This document shows positions 9,977-19,383 of a stretch of 64,000 bases of DNA, piece after piece. This stretch comes from Adlercreutzia faecimuris. GTDB lineage: Bacteria > Actinomycetota > Coriobacteriia > Coriobacteriales > Eggerthellaceae. The notes beneath the pieces were generated by a model. That model worked only from the letters and a program-made list of their open reading frames with translations. It had not been told where the DNA came from and made no database searches. Location of the stretch: contig NZ_JAJMLW010000001.1 of NCBI RefSeq assembly GCF_022669055.1, forward strand, positions 930,001-994,000, read 5' to 3'. A program made the translations under genes and the position numbers. The stretch's first letter is position 1. Each line of letters starts with the position of its first letter.

Positions 9977-11884
9977 GTGGCCGAGCGGGAAGAGGGGCGC
10001 GCCGCCCGCGCGGAGGCGCGGGGCGCTGCGGGCGTGACGGGTGCTGCGAGCGTGACGGGCGCCGTGGCGGGCGCCGCCGGCGTGGACGCGTCGGGTGGCG
10101 TTGTCGCGGACATGACGGACGCGGGCACCGACGCGATGAGTGCGGGTGCGGCGAGTGCCCCCGATGCGGGCGCGTTCGACCCGGTGGCGTACATCAACAC
10201 GCCGCGCTGGCAGGCCTCGCGCCTGGGGCTCGACCGCATCCGCGCGCTGCTCGAGCGGCTGGGCCGCCCGCAGGACGCGCTGCGCTTCGTCCATGTGGCC
10301 GGCACCAACGGCAAGGGCTCGACCTGCGCCTACCTGGCCTCCGTCCTGCAGGCTGCGGGCCTTCGCACGGGCCTGTTCACGAGCCCCTTCATCCTGCGCT
10401 TCGAGGAGCGCATCCGCGTCGATGGCGCCGACATCCCCCGTGACGACCTCACGCGCGCCACCCTGCTCGTCCGCGAGCAGGCCGAGGCCCTCGAGCACGA
10501 GACGGGCGACCATCCCACCGAGTTCGAGCTGATGTGCGCCGTGGCGCTCGTCCACTTCCGCGCCGCGCGCTGCGACATCGTCGTGATGGAGGTGGGCCTG
10601 GGCGGCCGCCTCGACTCGACCAACGTCATCGATGCGCCCGAGACCTGCGTCATCGCCCGCATCGGGCTCGACCACACGGCGCTGCTCGGCGACACCCTGG
10701 CCGCCGTGGCGGGGGAGAAGTGCGGCATCATCAAGCCCGGCGCCCCCGTCGCCAGCTGGCCCCAAGACCCCGAGGCCGACGAGGTGGTGCGTCGCGCCTG
10801 CGCCGCTGCCGGCTGCAAGTTAGTTGAACCTGACTTCACGCAGCTCCAGGTCAGCCCCCTGGAGTTGCCCTCGGCCGTCCCGTCCGTCCCGCCCGTCCCG
10901 CCCGCATCGGCTGCCTCGCCTCTTCCGTCGCACGAGCCTTGCGAGCATGTCGAAGGCGCGGAAGTCACGTCGGCATCTTCGAGCCAACTTCAGAATGTTT
11001 CACGTGAAACATTTGTGCGCCATTTCGCGTATAAGGGCGCGCGGTACGAGACGGCGCTTCTGGGGAGCTACCAGCCGGCGAACGCGGCGCTGGCCATCGA
11101 GGCCGTGGGACTTCTGCGCGAGCGCGGCTGGCGCATCCCGGACGAGGCCGTGCGCGCGGGCATCGCCGCGGCGCGCTGGCCGGGGCGCTTCGAGGTGGTG
11201 GCCGCCACTCCGCTCACCATCGTCGACGGCGGCCACAACCCCCAGGGCGCCCGCGCCCTCGCGGATTCCCTCGCCGACCTGCTGTCCGCCCTCTCGCCGG
11301 CGTCTCACCCGCGTGCTGGCTGTGCGGGCGCGGACGCGGACGAGGCGTCGCCTGCCGTCGCCCCGTCGGCCGCCGTCCCGTCGCCCGCCGCCTCGACGCC
11401 GGCGACCGGCGCCCCTGCCGCCTCGTCGGGCGCCGCCTCCGCCTCCAAAGAATATGACCGAGAAGGTCATCAAAAAGTCGTCCTCGTCATGGGCGTGCTC
11501 GCGGACAAGGACTACCCGGCCATGATCGCCGAGGTCGCCCCGCTGGCGGACGCCTTCGTCTGCTACGCTCCCGACAACCCCCGCGCCCTGCCCGCCGTCG
11601 ACCTGGCCGCCGCCATCGCCGCCAACGCCCCTGACCTCATCGCGGCTGCTCCCGACGGCCCTTCCGCCGCGGCTGCTCCCGACGGCCCCTTCGCCGTGGC
11701 TGTCGCCCCGGGCGCTCCCGCCAACGCCGGCGAGAGCCCCGCAGGGGAGGGCGGCCCCCTCGTCGAGGTCGCGCCGGGCGCCGCGGAGGCGCTGCGCCGC
11801 GGCCGCGCCCTCGCCGGCGCGGACGGCATCGTCGTCGCCTTCGGCAGCCTCTACGCCATCGCCGACCTCAGCCGCGCCCTCTAG
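9977..11884 (+). CDS. folC: Folylpolyglutamate synthase / dihydrofolate synthase with long insertions
   Basis: Adds glutamate to folates (and to dihydropteroate in bifunctional enzymes). The Mur-ligase-like core is clear: VHVAGTNGKGSTCAYLASVL near residue 107, GLFTSPF, VMEVGLGGRLDSTN, and IVDGGHNPQGA in the C-terminal half. The protein has 635 residues against about 430 normally. The excess is an Ala/Gly-rich N-terminus (about 65 residues) and low-complexity insertions near residues 295-345 and 440-495, plus another near the C-terminus. A perfect parS site lies in the first insertion. The GTG at 9977 follows a gaagggg site, 4 bases after the previous stop; in-frame ATGs at 10111 and 10135 are alternative starts. 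Confidence 0.92.
   Translation: MAEREEGRAARAEARGAAGVTGAASVTGAVAGAAGVDASGGVVADMTDAGTDAMSAGAASAPDAGAFDPVAYINTPRWQASRLGLDRIRALLERLGRPQDALRFVHVAGTNGKGSTCAYLASVLQAAGLRTGLFTSPFILRFEERIRVDGADIPRDDLTRATLLVREQAEALEHETGDHPTEFELMCAVALVHFRAARCDIVVMEVGLGGRLDSTNVIDAPETCVIARIGLDHTALLGDTLAAVAGEKCGIIKPGAPVASWPQDPEADEVVRRACAAAGCKLVEPDFTQLQVSPLELPSAVPSVPPVPPASAASPLPSHEPCEHVEGAEVTSASSSQLQNVSRETFVRHFAYKGARYETALLGSYQPANAALAIEAVGLLRERGWRIPDEAVRAGIAAARWPGRFEVVAATPLTIVDGGHNPQGARALADSLADLLSALSPASHPRAGCAGADADEASPAVAPSAAVPSPAASTPATGAPAASSGAASASKEYDREGHQKVVLVMGVLADKDYPAMIAEVAPLADAFVCYAPDNPRALPAVDLAAAIAANAPDLIAAAPDGPSAAAAPDGPFAVAVAPGAPANAGESPAGEGGPLVEVAPGAAEALRRGRALAGADGIVVAFGSLYAIADLSRAL
10996..11011. promoter_or_regulatory. 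parS site inside folC
   Basis: TGTTTCACGTGAAACA, a perfect 16-bp palindrome identical to the bacterial ParB-binding consensus. It falls in a low-complexity insertion of FolC (reading NVSRETF) in a locally AT-richer stretch. ParB nucleates here to organise the origin region for chromosome segregation. Confidence 0.9.
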
Positions 11885-11901
11885 CGCCGCGTCTCGCGCG
11901 C

Positions 11902-11936
11902 AAAAAAAGACGCGCCCGGGGGGCGCGTCTTTTTTT
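11902..11936. terminator. Bidirectional terminator between folC and acpP
   Basis: A run of A, a perfect GACGCGCCC/GGGCGCGTC stem and a run of T. It can terminate folC on the plus strand and the convergent hpf-acpP transcript on the minus strand. Confidence 0.92.
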
Positions 11937-11954
11937 GCCGCTCGCTTCTCGCTG

Positions 11955-12173
11955 CTACAGCGAGTCGATGTAGGCCACCAGGTCGGCGGTGGTCGTGAGG
12001 CCCTCGGGCTCGCCGAAGTCGATGTCCAGCTCGTCCTCGAGGTCGCAGATCAGCTCGACCATGTCGAGCGAGTCGATGCCCAGCGACTCGAAGGTGGACT
12101 CCTCGGTGACCGCGGCCGGGTCGATGTCGAGGTTGCGCTGCAGGATGCCGCGGACGGTGTCGATGGTGGCCAT
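11955..12173 (-). CDS. acpP: Acyl carrier protein
   Basis: Carries growing acyl chains in fatty-acid synthesis on a 4'-phosphopantetheine arm. The 72-residue acidic protein has the GIDSLDMVEL motif with Ser35 as the attachment site and the usual four-helix pattern. It starts 2 bases downstream of the hpf stop codon, so the two genes are almost certainly co-transcribed. No other fatty-acid gene is nearby. Confidence 0.95.
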   Translation of the reverse strand: MATIDTVRGILQRNLDIDPAAVTEESTFESLGIDSLDMVELICDLEDELDIDFGEPEGLTTTADLVAYIDSL

Positions 12174-12175
12174 GC

Positions 12176-12760
12176 CTAGTTCTCCTTCTGCTTCAGCAGG
12201 CCGTAGCCGCCGTCGTCGCGGCGGTACAGCACGTTGACCAAGTTCGTGTCACGGTCAGTGTAGACGAAGAAGTCGTGGCCGAGCAGGTCGATCTGGACGA
12301 GCGCCTCGTCCTCGGTCATGGGCGTGAACTCGGTCTCCTTGCGGCGGACGACCTCGTCGCCGGCCAGCTCGTCCATCAGCTTGTCCAGGTCGAGCTCGCT
12401 CTCGGGCTTGGCGTCCTCGTGGGCGTAGTCGACGATCTTCTCGGTGGCGCGCACCTTCTTGTCGATGATGCGGGTCTTGTACTTGCGGATCTGGCGCGCG
12501 ATCTTGGCGGCGGCCACGTCGATGGCTGCGTACATGTCCTCCTCGTTCTCCTCCACGCGGACGATGTGGCCCTTGATGCGGACGGTCACCTCGCAGATGG
12601 CCGGCAGGGGGTTCGCCGGGTTCTTCTCCTTCATCAGCACGACCTCGCAGGAGATGGGGTCGGCGTCGATGGCCTTCAGGGAATTGCCGACCTTTTCCTC
12701 GGCGTACTGGCGCAGCGCGTCGGTGATGGGCATCTTGCGGCCGGTGACGGTAATGCTCAT
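12176..12760 (-). CDS. hpf: Ribosome hibernation-promoting factor, long form
   Basis: Binds the 30S subunit and dimerises 70S ribosomes into inactive 100S particles in stationary phase. The 194-residue protein has the N-terminal RaiA/HPF domain (MSITVTGRKMPITDALRQY onward), a variable linker, and the C-terminal dimerisation domain (TPMTEDEALVQIDLLGHDFF). This is the long form typical of Gram-positive bacteria. The ATG at 12760 is chosen because homology begins there and an agaggtg site precedes it; the longer open frame upstream is not conserved. acpP follows after 2 bases. Confidence 0.93.
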   Translation of the reverse strand: MSITVTGRKMPITDALRQYAEEKVGNSLKAIDADPISCEVVLMKEKNPANPLPAICEVTVRIKGHIVRVEENEEDMYAAIDVAAAKIARQIRKYKTRIIDKKVRATEKIVDYAHEDAKPESELDLDKLMDELAGDEVVRRKETEFTPMTEDEALVQIDLLGHDFFVYTDRDTNLVNVLYRRDDGGYGLLKQKEN

Positions 12761-13127
12761 AACGTTCACCTCTTTGCTCGAAGCGAATAAAAAAACAGCT
12801 GATGAGAAGGCGTTTCCGCGTGCCGTATCGTCGTCTCGGGGAACGCGCGTCATGGGGCACGTCTCTGTCCTCAAGGTCGATCCGTCTGCGGCGGCCTCCT
12901 TCGTCAGGCTGTGGGTCAAGCATAGCGCAAAACCGGGGGGAGGGCGAGCCAAAATGAGGGCGGAAGAAAACGTTTCCATGACGCGCCGCGGGGGCGCGGG
13001 GAGGGCGCGCGGGGCTGTTACGGGGTTTTTACGGAAGTTCGCTTTTGCGCCGCATGGGCGGCCCGTTGGAGGATAATAGGGCGCTTACACGAGGTTTCGC
13101 ACGCGTCGAGGCATACGAGGTGTCCCC
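12761..13127. other. Divergent intergenic region (hpf / nhaA)
   Basis: 367 bases without a supported gene. On the minus strand a TATGCT box (12919-12924) could be the -10 of hpf, leaving a leader of about 150 bases. On the plus strand GATAAT (13072-13077) is a likely -10 for nhaA. No riboswitch or strong inverted repeat was recognised. Confidence 0.45.
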
Positions 13128-14828
13128 ATGGAAAGCACGCATAAGGCCCAGGACGAGCAGGCTCCCCGGGAGGAGGGCCCCGCGCCGGACGCGCCTGCGG
13201 GCGAGCACGGCGAGCACGGCGAGTCTGGCGGGCTGTTCATCGACGCGGTGCAGGGGCACCAGCGCCGCTTCACCAAGCTCCTCCACTTCACCCACTCCTC
13301 CACCAAGGCTGCGGGCGCCATGCTCGTGGCGGCCGTGGTGGCGCTCCTGGTGGCCAACTTCGGCGACCACGAGGCGTTCCTCGAGTTCTGGCACATGCAC
13401 GTGGTGGCGGGCGTCGGCCCGCTCGTGGGCGAGATGTCGATGGCGCACGTCATCAACGACATCTTCATGGCCGTGTTCTTCCTGCTGGTGGGACTCGAGA
13501 TCAAGTACGAGATGACCGTCGGCGAGCTGACGAATATCCGCCAGGCGGCGCTGCCCATCATCGCGGCGGTCGGCGGTGTGCTGGCGCCCATCGTCATCTA
13601 CTCGATCTTCAACGCGGGCAACCCGGAAACGGCCCACGGCTGGGGCGTCCCGACGGCCACCGACATCGCCTTCGCGCTGGGCATCATGGCGCTTCTGGGC
13701 AACCGCGTGCCCAACGGCGTGCGCGTGTTCCTGTCGACGCTGGCCGTGGCCGACGACATCATCGCCATCCTGGTCATCGCCATCTTCTACGGCCAGAGCC
13801 CCTCGCTTCTGTGGCTGGCGGCCGCGGCCGTGGTGTTCGTGCTGCTCATGGTGATGAACCGCACCCACGTGTACTCGCTGTTCCCGTACCTGGCCGTCGG
13901 CGTGGTGCTGTGGTTCTGCGTGTTCATGTCGGGCGTGCACTCCACCATCGCTGGCGTGCTGCTGGCCTTCTCCATCCCGTCGGGGTCGCGCGTCAACCTG
14001 CGCAGCTTCCTCAAGTGGTCGGGCGACCGCGTGCAGCAGGCGCGCGAGGTGTACAAGCCGGACACCCCGGTCATCGCCCAGGGCGAGTACATGGAGACGG
14101 TGAGCAGCCTGTCGCAGGTGGCGCGCCAGGTCATCCCGCCGGCCACGCGCCTCGAGCACAAGCTGTACCCGTGGGTGTACTTCGGCGTGCTGCCGCTGTT
14201 CGCGCTGACCAACGCCGACGTGGCCATCTCGGGCGATCTGGGCGTCATGCTGTCGAGCCCGGTGCTCCTGGGCGTGTTCTTCGGCCTGGTGCTGGGCAAG
14301 CCGCTCGGCATCATGCTGTTCAGCCTCATCACGGTGAAGCTGGGGATAGCGAGCCTGCCTCAGAACGTGAACTGGCGCCATATGCTGGGCGCGGCCATCC
14401 TCGGCGGCGTCGGGTTCACCATGGCCATCTTCGTGGCCAACCTGGCGTTCCCCGAGGCCATCATGGTGTCCGAGGCGAAGCTCGGCATCCTGGCGGCGTC
14501 GCTCGTGGCCGGCGTGGTGGGCTTCCTGTTCCTGCTGGGCCAGGCGAAGGTCGCCGACGCCCAGGGCGTGGCCTACGTGACCGCCTACAGCGACGACGTG
14601 CACCCGCAGACCGCGAGCGCCGAGGTCGACCGCGCGGGCGAGGAGCTTCTGGCCACGCTCCACGACGAGGAGCTCGAGCGCGAGCTGAAGGCGCGGCTGC
14701 AGGACGGCAGCCACAGCGCCGAGATCGTGGTCGAGCTGCCCCACGAGGCGGCCGAGGCCGCGCGCGAGGACGCCCTGCGCGACGAGGCCTGCGACGTCAC
14801 CGGCCTCTCCGGCGACGAGCGGCGCTAG
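13128..14828 (+). CDS. nhaA: Na+/H+ antiporter NhaA
   Basis: Inner-membrane exchanger that exports sodium in return for protons. The core is well conserved: FFLLVGLEIKYEM, GVPTATDIAFALGIMALLGN, and LAVADDI with the paired ion-binding aspartates near residues 209-210. GFTMAIFVANLAF follows toward the C-terminus. The protein has 566 residues against about 390 for the E. coli enzyme. The excess is a hydrophilic N-terminus of about 45 residues and a charged C-terminal tail of about 90 residues after the last membrane helix. Single gene, convergent with the immunity-like gene at 14850. Confidence 0.94.
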   Translation: MESTHKAQDEQAPREEGPAPDAPAGEHGEHGESGGLFIDAVQGHQRRFTKLLHFTHSSTKAAGAMLVAAVVALLVANFGDHEAFLEFWHMHVVAGVGPLVGEMSMAHVINDIFMAVFFLLVGLEIKYEMTVGELTNIRQAALPIIAAVGGVLAPIVIYSIFNAGNPETAHGWGVPTATDIAFALGIMALLGNRVPNGVRVFLSTLAVADDIIAILVIAIFYGQSPSLLWLAAAAVVFVLLMVMNRTHVYSLFPYLAVGVVLWFCVFMSGVHSTIAGVLLAFSIPSGSRVNLRSFLKWSGDRVQQAREVYKPDTPVIAQGEYMETVSSLSQVARQVIPPATRLEHKLYPWVYFGVLPLFALTNADVAISGDLGVMLSSPVLLGVFFGLVLGKPLGIMLFSLITVKLGIASLPQNVNWRHMLGAAILGGVGFTMAIFVANLAFPEAIMVSEAKLGILAASLVAGVVGFLFLLGQAKVADAQGVAYVTAYSDDVHPQTASAEVDRAGEELLATLHDEELERELKARLQDGSHSAEIVVELPHEAAEAAREDALRDEACDVTGLSGDERR

Positions 14829-14849
14829 CGCGGGCGGCGCGCGGGCGCG

Positions 14850-15941
14850 CTAGCCCTTCCAGACGGGGACGAACTTGAAGCCCCGGATGCCGTTTCGCTC
14901 GATGACGGCCTTGAGCTTGTCCGTGACGTAGGGGTGGGCGGGGGCCTCCTCGGGGATCTTGAAGATGACCTCGTCCTCGACCAGGGCCTTGTCGAACGCG
15001 TACTCCTCGATCCGCATGACCCGGCCGGTGCTGGGGAAGCGCTTGAGCTTCGAGCGCTCCTCGTCCAGGCAGTCGATCACGCGCGTCACGTTGAGGACGT
15101 AGGCGGCCTCCGATCCCCAGGCGGCCGGGAGGACCTGCGCGCTGTCGCCCAGGTAGGGGCCGATGAGGCGGTAGCACCGCTCGCCCACGACGACGGCGCC
15201 CGGCCAGACGGGGAAGACGTCGCCGACGGGCTTGCCCTCCTCCGCGTGGTGCGCGCTCGGAACCAGCTCTATCGGGAGCCAGTCGGCGACGGGCTCGCCG
15301 TCGAAGCGGAGGGCCTGCCAGCCGCCCTCCTCCCGCGTCTCGAACGCCCGGTACGCGTGGTCGGGCCAGAGCTGGTAGAGCGTGACCTGCCGGGGCTCCT
15401 TCCTGATGCGGGTGAAGCGCTCGCCGTTGACGTCCGCCGCCGCGGCCTTCGCCTGGTCGCCGCCCGACTGCTCGCGCTGGTAGAGGATGTCCAGGTCGCC
15501 GTCGACGAAGCCGAGGGCGACGGCCGCCTTGGCCTTGAGGACGTCGCGGTGCGCGCCGGTCTCGAGGTACCGCGCGATGAGGTCCCGGGCGAGCGCGAGG
15601 ACCTCCTGCCAAGGGCCGTCGTGGGCTATCGCGAAGGGATGCCGGCGGGTGGCGAACAGCTCCTCGCAGGCCCAGTCGGACCCGGCCGCCGAGAAGCGGC
15701 GCGTGCCCACCAGCTCGAGCGACCAGCGCCCGCCGCCGTCCTCGTAGAGGTTGAAGCAGAAGGCGGCGGCCTGGTCGACGCCCTCTGAGGACAGCACCCA
15801 GTCGAGCCATGCGCAGAAGCTGCCGTAGCTCGCGGCGCCGTCGGCCTCCGCGTCCGATCGCGCGGCCTTGTCGGCCTGGCGCTTGGCGCGCAGCGCCAGC
15901 TTCGCCAGCGAGCCTATGGCATGTGCCGCGTCGAGTCCCAT
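14850..15941 (-). CDS. Orphan immunity-like protein (C-terminal Imm11/DUF1629-like domain)
   Basis: 363 residues with two parts. Residues about 1-165 form an unrecognised domain (around AFCFNLYEDGGGRWSLELVG). Residues about 190-363 resemble the Imm11/DUF1629 family of polymorphic-toxin immunity proteins, ending in FKIPEEAPAHPYVTDKLK and GIRGFKFVPVW, a pattern I know from that family. The family call is from memory of motifs, not a search. No toxin gene is adjacent. The ATG at 15941 is preceded by a ggaggg site; the frame runs further upstream but without conserved content. No signal peptide or membrane segment is seen. Confidence 0.6.
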   Translation of the reverse strand: MGLDAAHAIGSLAKLALRAKRQADKAARSDAEADGAASYGSFCAWLDWVLSSEGVDQAAAFCFNLYEDGGGRWSLELVGTRRFSAAGSDWACEELFATRRHPFAIAHDGPWQEVLALARDLIARYLETGAHRDVLKAKAAVALGFVDGDLDILYQREQSGGDQAKAAAADVNGERFTRIRKEPRQVTLYQLWPDHAYRAFETREEGGWQALRFDGEPVADWLPIELVPSAHHAEEGKPVGDVFPVWPGAVVVGERCYRLIGPYLGDSAQVLPAAWGSEAAYVLNVTRVIDCLDEERSKLKRFPSTGRVMRIEEYAFDKALVEDEVIFKIPEEAPAHPYVTDKLKAVIERNGIRGFKFVPVWKG

Positions 15942-16096
15942 GACGCCCTCCGCTCTCCCACGGCGCGCATCCGTGCCGGCGCGCCTGCCGCCATGATAGC
16001 GCACGTGGGACGTTGGCAGCGCGGTGGGGAGCGAGGGCGCGTGACGCGTAGTGCGCGGGGCGGGTGCGTGGCGGGTGAGGGTGCCGCGTTTGATGC

Positions 16097-16269
16097 CAAA
16101 ATGGCCGAAACTGACGGTTTGACGACAGAAACAGGCCCGTCGGGGCATGATTTTGGTAGCTCTGCTCTATCTCTGAATGAGGATAAAGAAGCTGACCTGG
16201 GGTTTCGTCTTCCGCTGCTTCACGGAGACGCGGGGATTCGTCGTCAAACCGTCAGTTTCGGCCATTTTG
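16097..16269. repeat. Long-loop inverted repeat, copy 1
   Basis: Two perfectly complementary 30-base arms (16097-16126 and 16240-16269) enclose a 113-base loop. The element lies in the 534-base gap between the immunity-like gene and csoR, in sequence poorer in GC than its surroundings. No open frame in it looks real. It is one of five similarly built intergenic elements in the window. Confidence 0.9.
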
Positions 16270-16354
16270 CGCAGGATTTCTGCGGGGGCGTGGGTACAGA
16301 TCGCGTGGCGCGCGTGGTGCACGGCGCGTCGCGGGGCGTCTTTGCGCGTACGAA

Positions 16355-16370
16355 CGTTTCACGTGAAACA
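16355..16370. promoter_or_regulatory. parS site upstream of csoR
   Basis: CGTTTCACGTGAAACA matches the ParB site at 15 of 16 positions and contains the complete 14-bp core GTTTCACGTGAAAC. It lies 5.4 kb from the site inside folC. Paired sites within a few kilobases are typical of origin-proximal parS clusters. Confidence 0.87.
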
Positions 16371-16396
16371 TTTTTCCGGCGTTTTCCTATTGGGTG

Positions 16397-16424
16397 TTGA
16401 ATATACCAGGGGAGGGTATACAAT
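16397..16424 (+). promoter_or_regulatory. csoR-copA promoter with CsoR operator in the spacer
   Basis: TTGAAT (16397-16402) and TACAAT (16419-16424) are separated by 16 bases. The spacer coincides with the dyad ATACC-N7-GGGTAT (16403-16419), the layout of CsoR operators. Bound apo-CsoR would block RNA polymerase; copper would release it. Confidence 0.75.
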
Positions 16425-16433
16425 CGAGGGAAA

Positions 16434-16450
16434 ATACCCTATGGGGGTAT
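16434..16450 (+). promoter_or_regulatory. Second CsoR operator
   Basis: ATACCCTATGGGGGTAT, another ATACC-N7-GGGTAT-like dyad of 17 bases, lies 31 bases after the first, just downstream of the predicted transcription start and 25 bases before the csoR ATG. Confidence 0.72.
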
Positions 16451-16475
16451 CGATGCCCCCCGGAAGCGAGGAATC

Positions 16476-16835
16476 ATGGATGAGGCGAAGAGGGAGGGCG
16501 CGGCTGCGGGCGCGTCCTCGGCGGCGTCCGCGGGCGGCGCGGCGGGGTGCGAGTGCCGCTACAAGCACACGCCGCGCAGCGCCGAGCTGCAAGACGACGT
16601 GCAGCGGCGGCTCAACCGGGCCATCGGGCAGCTGACCGGCGTGAAGGCGATGGTCGAGGACAACCGCTACTGCGGCGACGTGCTCACGCAGCTGGCCGCC
16701 GCCGAGAGCGCTGTGCGGCGCGTCTCGGAGCTGCTGCTGGAGGAGCACCTGCGCACCTGCGTCGCCGAGGGCCTGCGCGCCGGCGACGACGCGGTGGTCG
16801 ACGAGGCCGTGGCGCTCATGCGCCGGTTCCGCTAG
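16476..16835 (+). CDS. csoR: Copper-sensing repressor CsoR
   Basis: Tetrameric all-helical repressor that releases DNA when it binds Cu(I). The 119-residue protein keeps the copper ligands in exact CsoR spacing: Cys66, His91 and Cys95 (C-x24-H-x3-C). The first 25 residues are an Ala/Ser-rich extension followed by a CEC motif that might add metal affinity. The ATG is preceded by gaagcgagg. copA starts 9 bases after the stop. Two CsoR-type dyads overlap or follow the promoter, so the operon should be autoregulated. Confidence 0.93.
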   Translation: MDEAKREGAAAGASSAASAGGAAGCECRYKHTPRSAELQDDVQRRLNRAIGQLTGVKAMVEDNRYCGDVLTQLAAAESAVRRVSELLLEEHLRTCVAEGLRAGDDAVVDEAVALMRRFR

Positions 16836-16844
16836 GAGGGCTCC

Positions 16845-19171
<2,327 letters not shown>

Positions 19172-19175
<4 letters not shown>

Positions 19176-19215
19176 CGCGGCCGCCGGGGGGGCGTAGCGC
19201 GGCCGCCGGGGGGGC
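19172..19215. repeat. 22-bp tandem duplication at the end of copA
   Basis: A 22-base unit beginning gtagcgcgg occurs twice in a row. The first copy contains the copA stop codon. A ggggcgtgggcacgcccc hairpin follows at about 19211. It looks like a recent slippage or duplication. Confidence 0.8.
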
Positions 19216-19273
19216 GTGGGCACGCCCCCGCGCCCCCGGCCGACGGGCGCACGGGGCCTCCACAGCCTTGCGC

Positions 19274-19279
19274 TATACT
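19274..19279 (+). promoter_or_regulatory. -10 box of glmU
   Basis: TATACT, in the context ttgcgctatact that also precedes alr, lies about 105 bases before the glmU ATG. Confidence 0.5.
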
Positions 19280-19383
19280 CCCTAGGTTCGCGACGCGGCC
19301 GGTGGGGGCCGCCCGTCGCGGCGGGCCCCGCGCGGGCCCGGCACTGCCAGGGCGCCCCCAGGCGCGACACGAGAGAAGGTCCC

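Noticed and set aside
15942-16475. Chromosomal origin next to the parS site
   Set aside because: The region is less GC-rich, but I see no cluster of DnaA boxes and no dnaA, dnaN or parAB gene nearby.
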